DNA of 7,402 nt from an uncultured Clostridia bacterium (GCA_946186175.1 CAMHMG010000150.1:1-7402), one strand, 5' to 3'; shown: positions 1 through 5,580, counted from the stretch's first letter. Notes: generated from the letters alone by a model not told the origin. Numbers and translations: made by a program.

Positions 1-8
1 GATAACAA

Positions 9-350
9 ATGCCATTTATTAATTCAAAAGTAACAGTTCCGGTAGCGCCGGAAACACAGGAGAAAATCAAATCTGAATTGGGAAAAGCCTGTAGTATAAT
101 AGGAAAATCTGAAACATATGTCATGATAGGTTTTGAAGATGGATATTCTCTCTATTTTGCAGGTGAGAAGCTTGATAAAGGAGCATATATTTCAGTAGAT
201 CTATATGGTTCAGGTAATTCCGGAGCTTTTAACCTGATGACGGCTAAGATTTGCGATATATATGAGAAAGAACTTGGAATACCAGGAAATCATATATATG
301 TTGAATACCGTACTACTCCGGATTGGGGATGGAACGGCAGTAATTTTTGA
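9..350 (+). CDS. MIF-family tautomerase-like protein
   Basis: A 113-residue protein of the macrophage migration inhibitory factor (MIF)/tautomerase superfamily, whose members form trimers and use an N-terminal proline (exposed after Met removal) as catalytic base for keto-enol tautomerisation. Visible here: Met-Pro start (Pro2), a GKSETYV stretch whose Lys33 matches the active-site Lys32 of animal MIF, an IYVEY strand where MIF has a Y-I-N-Y-type strand, and a C-terminal GWNGSNF tail resembling the WNNSTF end of human MIF. Length is typical of the family (about 115). The start is fixed: the codon two upstream is an in-frame TAA (3-5). The ribosome binding site lies outside or at the edge of the window. 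The gene ends in TGA directly followed by TAA and then a terminator, so it is transcribed apart from the next gene. The natural substrate is unknown. The family call is secure, the function is not. Confidence 0.87.
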   Translation: MPFINSKVTVPVAPETQEKIKSELGKACSIIGKSETYVMIGFEDGYSLYFAGEKLDKGAYISVDLYGSGNSGAFNLMTAKICDIYEKELGIPGNHIYVEYRTTPDWGWNGSNF

Positions 351-375
351 TAACAAATATTGTTTATGATTAAAT

Positions 376-425
376 GCGTGTCTGAATATTTAAATTATAA
401 ATTTGAATTTTCAGGTACGCTTTTT
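376..425 (+). terminator. Rho-independent terminator after the MIF-like gene
   Basis: The arms 376-386 (GCGTGTCTGAA) and 410-420 (TTCAGGTACGC) pair over 11 positions if two G-U wobbles are allowed. A nested small stem (AAATT/AATTT, 392-404) sits in the loop, and five T follow at 421-425. It lies 25 bases after the stop of the MIF-like gene and about 70 bases before the next gene, so it separates the two transcription units. Confidence 0.75.
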
Positions 426-478
426 AATAAATATAAGATTGTTTCTGATGATGCTGATAAATAAGAATTATTATTTTC

Positions 479-483
479 GAGGG
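479..483 (+). promoter_or_regulatory. Ribosome binding site for GTG start of the GH3 gene
   Basis: GAGGG lies 10 bases before the GTG at 494. It supports GTG initiation. There is no in-frame ATG before residue 20, which is already inside the signal peptide, and an in-frame TAA lies at 458-460. Confidence 0.6.
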
Positions 484-493
484 ATTTGAAAAG

Positions 494-1756
494 GTGAAAG
501 CAGAAGCTAATAAAAGAATTAAGCGATATATATTGTTTTTCTTCTCTCTGATGCTGATAATGTTTATTGCCGGATGTCACAAAGCGCCGGGAGTTAAGAT
601 AAATGCCCCTGCCTCTGAGGAAGTTGAAGCATTTGAAAAAATACAAAAAAACAGTATAGAAATTGAGACTCCCAAAAGAAGCTATGCAGATATGCAATTA
701 GAAATCAAAGTATCAGATATGATGGAACAGATGACACTTCAGGAAAAAGTTGCTCAAATGTTTATTGTAGATCCGGAGTCGCTGGTAAAAGGTGTTGATT
801 ATGTGACAATGGCAACAGATATGACTAAGGAAGCTGTTGACAGAGTGCCTGTAGGTGGAGTTGTCTATATGAGTGACAATCTTAAAAACACAGAGCAGGT
901 TAAAGAGATGCTTGAAAATACAAAGGGGTATTTTATTCAGAGAATCGGACTGCCGCCTTTTTTATGCGTTGACGAAGAGGGAGGACGAATTGCAAGGATT
1001 GCAAACAATAATATATTTAAAGTTGAGAATGTAGGTTCCATGACTGATATTGGAAAAGAAAATGACTATGATAATGCGTTAGAAGCCGGAGCCATGATGG
1101 GCGAATATCTTTCAAATTTAGGATTTAATCTGGACTTTGCTCCGGTTGTTGATGTCAAGGAAAGTACACCGGGTTCTGTATTGTACAGGAGGACATTTTC
1201 GGATGATCCATATGTAGTATCGGACATGGCAGATGCTGTTTCAAAAGGTCTCAATAGTTCAGGTGTTCTAAGTGTCTATAAGCATTTTCCCGGACACGGT
1301 TCTACTGAGGGTGATCCTCACATAGGGAATGCTGTTTCTGATAAAACAAAAGAGGAATTATTTGATTATGACCTGATTCCGTTTAAAAAGGGCATTGATG
1401 AAAATGTTAATATAATCATGGTTGGACATATTTCCTTGCCTAATGTAACGGGGAATGATATGCCTGCCTCTGTTTCAAAAGAGATTATCACAGACATGCT
1501 TAGAGATGAGCTTAGATATGATGGTGTAGTTATTACTGATGCAATGAATATGGGGGCTATAAAGGATAATTACTCGTCCGGTGAAGCAGCGTTAATGGCA
1601 GTAAAGGCAGGTGCGGATATAGTACTGATGCCTGAGAATTTTGATGAAGCATACGGAGGAATTTTATCTGCGGTTAAAAATGGTATACTCTCAGAGGATA
1701 GAATCGATGAATCCGTTTCAAGAATAATAAGATTAAAGCTGGATTTTATAAATTAA
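494..1756 (+). CDS. nagZ: Glycoside hydrolase family 3 lipoprotein, beta-N-acetylglucosaminidase (NagZ-like)
   Basis: A 420-residue secreted lipoprotein that probably removes N-acetylglucosamine from muropeptides or other GlcNAc-containing glycans outside the membrane. It starts at GTG. Residues 1-28 form a lipoprotein signal: basic N-region (KRIKR), hydrophobic core, and lipobox IAGC with Cys28 as lipidation site. A linker to about residue 70 precedes a single GH3 TIM-barrel domain (about 71-420). Family motifs: D160-E-E-G-G-R165 (substrate-binding loop), KHFPGHG at 263-269, the flexible-loop dyad D274-x-H276 that serves as general acid/base in NagZ enzymes, and nucleophile D349 in VVITDAMNMGAI. 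The D-x-H loop is the hallmark separating NagZ-type GlcNAcases from GH3 beta-glucosidases. The size matches single-domain NagZ; Bacillus NagZ carries an extra C-terminal domain that is absent here. No partner sugar-transport or murQ gene is visible. The gene is followed by hairpin repeats, not a classic U-tract terminator. Confidence 0.92.
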   Translation: MKAEANKRIKRYILFFFSLMLIMFIAGCHKAPGVKINAPASEEVEAFEKIQKNSIEIETPKRSYADMQLEIKVSDMMEQMTLQEKVAQMFIVDPESLVKGVDYVTMATDMTKEAVDRVPVGGVVYMSDNLKNTEQVKEMLENTKGYFIQRIGLPPFLCVDEEGGRIARIANNNIFKVENVGSMTDIGKENDYDNALEAGAMMGEYLSNLGFNLDFAPVVDVKESTPGSVLYRRTFSDDPYVVSDMADAVSKGLNSSGVLSVYKHFPGHGSTEGDPHIGNAVSDKTKEELFDYDLIPFKKGIDENVNIIMVGHISLPNVTGNDMPASVSKEIITDMLRDELRYDGVVITDAMNMGAIKDNYSSGEAALMAVKAGADIVLMPENFDEAYGGILSAVKNGILSEDRIDESVSRIIRLKLDFIN

Positions 1757-1764
1757 ACTGTCAT

Positions 1765-1795
1765 CACTAAACTCAGCCTATGGCTTCGTTAAGTG
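1765..1795. repeat. REP-like imperfect hairpin 1
   Basis: Arms 1765-1778 and 1782-1795 match at 11 of 14 positions around a TAT loop; the inner GCC/GGC and outer CACT/AGTG pairs are perfect. It begins 8 bases after the stop of the NagZ-like gene and has no T-run, so it looks more like an intergenic palindromic repeat or a 3' mRNA-stabilising hairpin than an intrinsic terminator. It shares the opening CACTAA and a nearby TCAG with hairpin 2. Confidence 0.6.
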
Positions 1796-1800
1796 AGCAC

Positions 1801-1863
1801 GTATACATGAAAGTAACACTCATCGGCGCTCTTCGAGTTTGATTCGTTAACTTTCATTGTAAA
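1801..1863. repeat. 63-bp direct repeat, copy A
   Basis: A 63-base unit identical to 1924-1986. Its ends form imperfect terminal inverted repeats: GTATACATGAAAGTAAC on the left against GTTAACTTTCATTGTAAAC on the right (the final C at 1864 is present only in this copy). The core of about 28 bases is not palindromic. No open frame or transposase is associated. The layout is that of a small REP/MITE-like intergenic element. Confidence 0.85.
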
Positions 1864-1871
1864 CAGAACAG

Positions 1872-1916
1872 CACTAAGGTTCAGTTGCGCTCCTTAAGGA
1901 GCTTACTTCACCAAGT
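1872..1916. repeat. REP-like imperfect hairpin 2
   Basis: Centred on a perfect 14-base palindrome GCTCCTTAAGGAGC (1889-1902). Outer paired blocks ACT/AGT, GGT/ACC and AGT/ACT are separated by mismatches, giving a long interrupted stem over 1873-1916. It lies between the two 63-bp repeats and starts with the same CACTAA as hairpin 1, suggesting a composite repeat unit of hairpin plus 63-mer present about twice. Confidence 0.65.
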
Positions 1917-1923
1917 ACATCAT

Positions 1924-1986
1924 GTATACATGAAAGTAACACTCATCGGCGCTCTTCGAGTTTGATTCGTTAACTTTCATTGTAAA
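1924..1986. repeat. 63-bp direct repeat, copy B
   Basis: Identical over all 63 bases to 1801-1863, same orientation, offset of exactly 123 bases. Its last bases (1985-1986) are already part of the palindrome that contains the -35 element of the downstream promoter, so the repeat directly abuts the operon control region. Confidence 0.85.
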
Positions 1987-2002
1987 AAGTACTTGTACTT
2001 TT
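1985..2002. promoter_or_regulatory. 18-bp palindrome overlapping the -35 box (possible operator)
   Basis: AAAAGTAC-TT-GTACTTTT is a perfect 8-base inverted repeat with a TT centre, and the -35 hexamer TTGTAC (1993-1998) lies inside it. The position is suited to repressor binding. No dedicated regulator for it is visible in the window, and it could also be part of the repeat element boundary. Confidence 0.4.
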
Positions 2003-2021
2003 GTGATACAATACTTATAAT
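1993..2021 (+). promoter_or_regulatory. Sigma-A-type promoter of the cdaA operon
   Basis: -35 TTGTAC (1993-1998), 17-base spacer, -10 TATAAT (2016-2021, perfect consensus). Transcription would start near 2028, leaving a leader of about 56 bases to the ATG at 2084. It is the best promoter match in the window and lies just upstream of the six-gene cluster. Confidence 0.7.
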
Positions 2022-2083
2022 GGAATATGTATAATATATGGAATATTGGAATAGATACGAATATCAAATGATTGGTGATTAGT

Positions 2084-2524
2084 ATGGTTCGTGAACAGAA
2101 TGTCAAATTAATGAGCAAGATTGCAATATATGAGAAGAATAAAGGCAGACAGGAGATACCGATGAACAGCTATTATAAAGGAGATTATGTAAGGATATAT
2201 TCTCTTAAAGCTGTGGTTCATGCAACAATTGCCTTTGTTCTTATTGCAGCAATTGTTATAATGTATAAGTTAGATTATATTCTGACTAATATATTAAAGG
2301 TTGACTATAAGCAATTGGCGATGTATTTGCTGATAATTTATGTATGTTTTATCAGCGTTTATTGGCTTGCTTCAAGAATTGTATATGCAAGAAGATATGA
2401 AAAGGCCAGACCTAATATTATTATATATAATCATGATCTGAAGAAACTTAGGGAAGTTTCGGAAAAGGAGGTTGTGAAATCCAGAGGAGGAGTAGTGATA
2501 CATGACGACTTTATTGACTTTTAG
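2084..2524 (+). CDS. Small two-TM membrane protein of the cdaA operon, function unknown
   Basis: A 146-residue protein, not assigned to a characterised family. It has a charged N-terminal segment (about 1-35, with a short helical stretch KLMSKIAIYEKNK), two likely membrane helices (about 41-61 and 77-100), and a charged, basic C-terminal cytoplasmic segment (101-146, RRYEKAR...KKLREVSEKE). Similar small proteins upstream of a polytopic protein and cdaA are, as far as I recall, common in Lachnospiraceae, but no function is established. Start choice is uncertain. ATG 2084 has only a weak GGTG at 2074. A TTG at 2072 and ATG 2111 are also in frame, and ATG 2162 has a good AGGAG six bases upstream, which would give a 120-residue product. 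I keep 2084 because the stretch before 2162 looks like real protein. It is the first gene of the operon and overlaps the next by 23 bases, implying translational coupling. Confidence 0.75.
   Translation: MVREQNVKLMSKIAIYEKNKGRQEIPMNSYYKGDYVRIYSLKAVVHATIAFVLIAAIVIMYKLDYILTNILKVDYKQLAMYLLIIYVCFISVYWLASRIVYARRYEKARPNIIIYNHDLKKLREVSEKEVVKSRGGVVIHDDFIDF
2151..2155 (+). promoter_or_regulatory. Internal Shine-Dalgarno, alternative start at 2162
   Basis: AGGAG lies six bases before the in-frame ATG at 2162. This is the strongest ribosome-binding signal near the 5' end of the small membrane protein gene, so initiation at 2162 (120 residues, both membrane helices kept) is a real alternative to ATG 2084. 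Confidence 0.4.
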
Positions 2525-3440
2525 AGATAGTATTAAAGAATTCTACAGCCGTTATGAATATATATTAACACCTATCTTGAAATTTATCTTATCATTTATT
2601 GTTTTCCGATCACTTAATAGCCGATTTGGATATTGGAATATGCTTGATAAAAAGATGTTGATCGTTATAGTTTCGGTAATATGTGCATTTTTACCGATTC
2701 AAGTATTATCGGGACTTGGTGGAGTAATTATAGCTTTACAGTCTTTTAAGGTTTCTTTGGATGTTGGACTTTTGGCTGTTGCTGTGATTATTATTTTTTA
2801 TTGCGGATATGCAAGATTTGTTCCCAAAACGGGTATTATTGTTTTTTTGGTACCGATATGTTATATGCTTCATTTGACATATGCTTTGCCGATATTACTA
2901 GGTTTTCTCGTGGGACCGGCGGCAATAGTTCCGGCAGCATTTGGCTTTATATTATATTATTATGAAGATTGTTTGGCAGAGTTGGTTAAGGTATTTGCTT
3001 CTGCTACTGAGGATGATGAGGCTGTTCAAGGATTTCAATACGTAATCAACGCACTTATAGATAACAAGGAGATGTTATTAGTTATTGCAGTTAGTGCACT
3101 TGTAATTATAATCACTTATTTTATCTACAGACTGCCTGTAGAACATTCGTGGATCATTTCGTTTATTGCAGGTGGATTTTTAAATGTTGTACTTTATTTG
3201 GCAGGCAATGTTCTAGTATTGATAGATGTAGACATTATTTCTGTCATAAGCGGGAGTGTCATTGGCATAATAATTGCATTATTTATTCAATTCTGCAAAG
3301 GTATTGTTGATTATCAGCGGACAGAAATCCTGCAATTTGAAGATGACGAATACTATTATTATGTCAAAGCGATACCAAAGCTGTCAGTATCAGGAACTAA
3401 TAAGAATGTTAAACATATCAATTCAAAAACAGTTAATTAA
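2502..3440 (+). CDS. Polytopic membrane protein of the cdaA operon, function unknown
   Basis: A 312-residue integral membrane protein with about seven or eight hydrophobic segments (roughly 20-38, 51-70, 74-103, 110-127, 129-152, 190-208, 216-236, 241-266). The acidic loop ATEDDEAVQ (about 168-176) may be cytoplasmic. After the last helix comes a hydrophilic tail (about 267-312) with the striking motif FEDDEYYYYVKAIPK at 279-293. I recognise this as a type of protein found next to cdaA in Lachnospiraceae but know no assigned activity; no transporter signature or nucleotide-binding motif is visible. ATG 2502 is preceded by GGAGGAG (2486-2492, nine-base spacing). The gene overlaps the upstream small membrane protein by 23 bases and ends 25 bases before cdaA, so the two membrane proteins are probably made in fixed proportion and may form a complex with each other or with CdaA/CdaR. 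Confidence 0.82.
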   Translation: MTTLLTFRDSIKEFYSRYEYILTPILKFILSFIVFRSLNSRFGYWNMLDKKMLIVIVSVICAFLPIQVLSGLGGVIIALQSFKVSLDVGLLAVAVIIIFYCGYARFVPKTGIIVFLVPICYMLHLTYALPILLGFLVGPAAIVPAAFGFILYYYEDCLAELVKVFASATEDDEAVQGFQYVINALIDNKEMLLVIAVSALVIIITYFIYRLPVEHSWIISFIAGGFLNVVLYLAGNVLVLIDVDIISVISGSVIGIIIALFIQFCKGIVDYQRTEILQFEDDEYYYYVKAIPKLSVSGTNKNVKHINSKTVN

Positions 3441-3451
3441 TTATATATATT

Positions 3452-3457
3452 GGAGAG
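3452..3457 (+). promoter_or_regulatory. Ribosome binding site for the TTG start of cdaA
   Basis: GGAGAG lies eight bases before TTG 3466. The first in-frame ATG is at residue 20, just before the first membrane helix and without a Shine-Dalgarno, so this site decides for the rare TTG start. Confidence 0.65.
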
Positions 3458-3465
3458 ATTGAGAA

Positions 3466-4350
3466 TTGGGACAGATATGGACACAAATTACAAGTTTTTT
3501 TGATTGGTTTTATATACCTAGAATGAAGGTTACAGATGCAATTGAGATAGTGTTTATTACTGTGCTTGTATATTATGTTATGGATTGGTTCAAAAAAACC
3601 AGAGCATGGACACTTATCAAGGGTATTCTCATACTTCTTATTTTTATGGGAATAGCATCGCTTCTTGAGTTTAACACCCTTTTGTGGTTATTTAAAAATA
3701 CAATTAATGTAGGTGTTATAGCAATTATAATCATATTTCAGCCTGAGTTTAGAAGAGCTCTTGAACAATTGGGAAGAAAGAGATTTATTTCTTCTCTTTT
3801 TGATAGCGAAGACACAAATGCAGGAAGGAAGCTTGATAAAAAAGTATTAAATGAAATAACAAAGGCTGTTTATGCAATGGCCGAAGTTAAAACGGGTGCG
3901 CTTATTGTGCTTGAACAGGAAGTGCGGTTAGGTGATTATGAGAGAACAGGAATTGCTATTGATGCACAGATAACCAGTCAATTATTGATCAATATATTTG
4001 AGCACAATACACCTCTTCATGACGGAGCTGTATTGGTGAGAAATAACAGAATTGTCAGTGCAACATGTTATCTGCCGCTTTCAGATAATATGGATGTCAA
4101 TAAGGCATATGGTACCAGGCACAGAGCAGCGCTTGGGATTAGCGAGGTTTCTGACAGTATCACTATAGTCGTTTCTGAAGAAACCGGTGCGGTTTCTATT
4201 GCACATGATGGTACTTTATATAGAGGACTTTCGAGGGAGAGTTTTGTAGAAAAGATTGAAAAATTAGGTAAGAATGAGCCGATAACACGTAGAATCAGAT
4301 GGAGGAAAGGTCGTGAAAAGCATGAAAAACATGAAAAACCGAATCTTTGA
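3466..4350 (+). CDS. cdaA: Diadenylate cyclase CdaA (membrane-bound c-di-AMP synthase)
   Basis: Condenses two ATP to cyclic di-AMP, the second messenger controlling potassium/osmolyte balance and cell-wall integrity in Firmicutes. 294 residues, slightly longer than Bacillus CdaA (about 273). Three membrane helices lie at about 25-41, 50-67 and 70-91, followed by the family stretch FQPEFRRALEQLGR (91-104) and a DisA_N/DAC catalytic domain (about 130-256). Hallmark motifs: DGA at 186-188 (in TPLHDGAVL), RHR at 218-220 (in GTRHRAA), and SEE at 237-239, which contributes to metal binding. All expected active-site residues are present, so it should be active. It starts at TTG. The C-terminal tail is basic with EKHEK repeats, encoded in the 38-base overlap with cdaR. 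The CdaA-CdaR pairing is the classic one; the neighbours on either side (membrane pair upstream, HPr and sirtuin downstream in place of glmM) are not the Bacillus arrangement. Confidence 0.96.
   Translation: MGQIWTQITSFFDWFYIPRMKVTDAIEIVFITVLVYYVMDWFKKTRAWTLIKGILILLIFMGIASLLEFNTLLWLFKNTINVGVIAIIIIFQPEFRRALEQLGRKRFISSLFDSEDTNAGRKLDKKVLNEITKAVYAMAEVKTGALIVLEQEVRLGDYERTGIAIDAQITSQLLINIFEHNTPLHDGAVLVRNNRIVSATCYLPLSDNMDVNKAYGTRHRAALGISEVSDSITIVVSEETGAVSIAHDGTLYRGLSRESFVEKIEKLGKNEPITRRIRWRKGREKHEKHEKPNL
4301..4305 (+). promoter_or_regulatory. Ribosome binding site inside cdaA for the GTG start of cdaR
   Basis: GGAGG lies seven bases before GTG 4313, ideal spacing. In-frame ATGs at 4322 and 4331 are 16 and 25 bases away, too far for this site. 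It favours GTG as the main start and translational coupling of cdaR to cdaA. Confidence 0.65.
4313..4339 (+). repeat. Triple 9-bp tandem repeat in the cdaA/cdaR overlap
   Basis: The nonamer GTGAAAAGC is followed by two exact copies of ATGAAAAAC. The unit is in frame for both genes: it encodes the EKH repeats of the CdaA tail and the KSM/KNM repeats at the CdaR N-terminus. Each unit opens with a possible start codon for cdaR (GTG, ATG, ATG). Confidence 0.7.
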
Positions 4351-5560
4351 CCATTTAGGATTGAAGCTGTTGTCACTCGTGATTGCGATAGTAGTTTGGG
4401 TTATTGTGGCTAACGTTGATGATTATAAAACGATAAGGAAGATAACCGGTATTGAGATAGAGTTTATTAATGGTGAGTCAATAACAGATAATAATTACGT
4501 GTATGAAGTACCGGAGGGTACAACAATTGATATCATAGTTAAAGGCCGAAGAAAAGTGGTTGAGAATTTGTCTAGTCAGGATTTCCGTGCAGTGGCTGAC
4601 CTTTCTAAGATGTCAATTACCAATGCTGTTTCAGTTGTCGTTAATGCTAACAATACCCTGGTCGGAAGAGATATATCTATTTCTTATGCTAATACTGATG
4701 CTATTAATATTGCGGTTGAGAAGAAGATAGAGAGTCAGTTGGCAATAAATGTACGAACTAATTCAGACGTAGCCGACGGATATGCCATTAGAAGTAAGCT
4801 TCCGACACCTAATCTTATTACAGTTAAAGGCGCAGAGAGTGTCATTGATATGATTAATGAAGTAGTGGTTGATGTTGATGTTTCAGGTGCTAATACTAAT
4901 CTGACAGCTACTGCTGTTCCTGTATTTTTAAGTAAGAGTGGGGAAGCGATAGATCCCGGTAAGTTTGAATATGATATTAAGTCTGTAGATGTAATTGTTG
5001 AAGTTGCAAAGACAAAGGAAATGTCCGTTAAGATCAAAACTAAAGGAGATGTTAAGGAAGGTTACGGTATCTCAGGAGTGGATTATCAGCCTACATCTAT
5101 ATTGGTAGTAGGTGATGCTGCTGATCTTGCAAAGGTTGATGAGATTCTGATAGATGATATTGATGTATCTAATTTGACAACTAATATGGAAACCTCAGTA
5201 GCAATTGATGATTATCTTCCTTCGGGCATTTCTATTGCAGATAATACTGAGGAAATAATGGTTAAGGTTGGTGTTGAGAAATTAGAAGAGAAAAATCTCG
5301 TAATTTCTAATGATGCAATCAATATTGTGGGAAAGAACAGTAATTTTACATACAGTTTTTCTGATAATAGCAGTAGTACACTTAAGGTAAAAGGATTGAA
5401 AGATGATATTACTTCATTAAGTGTTACTAATCTGATTCCGAGTATAGACGTTACAGGATATGGACCGGGTCATTATACATTTTCTGTAAATCTTAAAGAT
5501 ATTTCCGGAATACAGATAATTGATGAATTGAAGGTGAATATAGATATCAAAGAGAATTGA
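4313..5560 (+). CDS. cdaR: CdaR / YbbR-domain regulator of CdaA
   Basis: Membrane-anchored, extracytoplasmic partner of CdaA that modulates c-di-AMP synthesis. 415 residues: a short basic N-terminus, one membrane helix (about 15-35, LGLKLLSLVIAIVVWVIVAN), then a beta-rich outside part in which four YbbR-type repeats can be recognised (about 47-135, 140-232, 236-322, 326-414). Each has the pattern of a hydrophobic strand followed by a D-V-S/L-type segment (for example VVVDVDVSG and IDDIDVSN). No enzymatic motif, as expected for this family. GTG start with a strong GGAGG; overlaps the end of cdaA by 38 bases. The protein sits outside the cell and could read wall or ion status; the signal is not established. 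It is followed after 20 bases by the HPr-like gene. Confidence 0.93.
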   Translation: MKSMKNMKNRIFDHLGLKLLSLVIAIVVWVIVANVDDYKTIRKITGIEIEFINGESITDNNYVYEVPEGTTIDIIVKGRRKVVENLSSQDFRAVADLSKMSITNAVSVVVNANNTLVGRDISISYANTDAINIAVEKKIESQLAINVRTNSDVADGYAIRSKLPTPNLITVKGAESVIDMINEVVVDVDVSGANTNLTATAVPVFLSKSGEAIDPGKFEYDIKSVDVIVEVAKTKEMSVKIKTKGDVKEGYGISGVDYQPTSILVVGDAADLAKVDEILIDDIDVSNLTTNMETSVAIDDYLPSGISIADNTEEIMVKVGVEKLEEKNLVISNDAINIVGKNSNFTYSFSDNSSSTLKVKGLKDDITSLSVTNLIPSIDVTGYGPGHYTFSVNLKDISGIQIIDELKVNIDIKEN

Positions 5561-5569
5561 CAGCAGAAT

Positions 5570-5574
5570 GGGGG
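5570..5574 (+). promoter_or_regulatory. Ribosome binding site deciding the HPr start
   Basis: A GGGGG run ends six bases before ATG 5581. The earlier in-frame TTG at 5557, which overlaps the cdaR stop, has no comparable site and would add eight residues ahead of a normal HPr N-terminus. Confidence 0.5.
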
Positions 5575-5580
5575 ATTGGT

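Larger units (their letters stand above)
1757..2083. other. Intergenic repeat cluster and operon promoter region
   Basis: These 327 bases hold no convincing gene. They contain, in order, a hairpin (1765-1795), repeat copy A (1801-1863), a second hairpin (1872-1916), repeat copy B (1924-1986), a palindrome (1985-2002) and a promoter (1993-2021), then a 5' leader without obvious structure. A short reverse-strand open frame across 1903-2118 consists largely of repeat DNA and has no coding character. The base composition of the repeats (CG-containing, balanced) contrasts with the AT-rich flanks. Confidence 0.7.

Noticed and set aside
1..358. GATAACAAAT at 1-10 and at 349-358, flanking the MIF-like gene like a direct repeat
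   Set aside because: It is ten AT-rich bases only, and the left copy is cut by the window edge. There is no mobile-element protein; I could not support a target-site duplication.
450..560. 11-base repeat GATGCTGATAA at 450-460 and 550-560
   Set aside because: It is short, AT-rich and partly within the signal-peptide codons; chance is sufficient.
395..697. 100-residue open frame on the - strand
   Set aside because: It lies over the terminator and over the signal-peptide region of the GH3 gene, has no ribosome binding site, and encodes a low-complexity Phe/Ser-rich product.
1066..1254. 62-residue open frame on the - strand
   Set aside because: It is antisense to the catalytic domain of the GH3 gene, which has clear conserved motifs in the forward frame.
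1765..1986. CRISPR array suggested by repeat-spacer-repeat layout
   Set aside because: Only two copies of a 63-base unit, longer than CRISPR repeats, with a hairpin-forming spacer and no cas genes.
1903..2118. 71-residue open frame on the - strand across the repeat region
   Set aside because: It is composed partly of repeat and promoter DNA, has no recognisable domain, and has no start signal.
3274..3462. 62-residue open frame on the + strand overlapping the end of the polytopic membrane protein
   Set aside because: It is an out-of-frame shadow of a gene with consistent membrane-protein features, and has no Shine-Dalgarno.
4068..4376. 102-residue open frame on the - strand
   Set aside because: It is antisense to the DAC domain of cdaA, whose DGA/RHR motifs prove the + strand frame.
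4735..5037. 100-residue open frame on the - strand
   Set aside because: It is antisense to the YbbR repeats, and its Thr/Ser-rich composition is typical of a reverse shadow.
5557..5580. TTG start for HPr overlapping the cdaR stop
   Set aside because: It would add eight unusual residues before a normal HPr N-terminus; ATG 5581 has better spacing to the G-run at 5570-5574.
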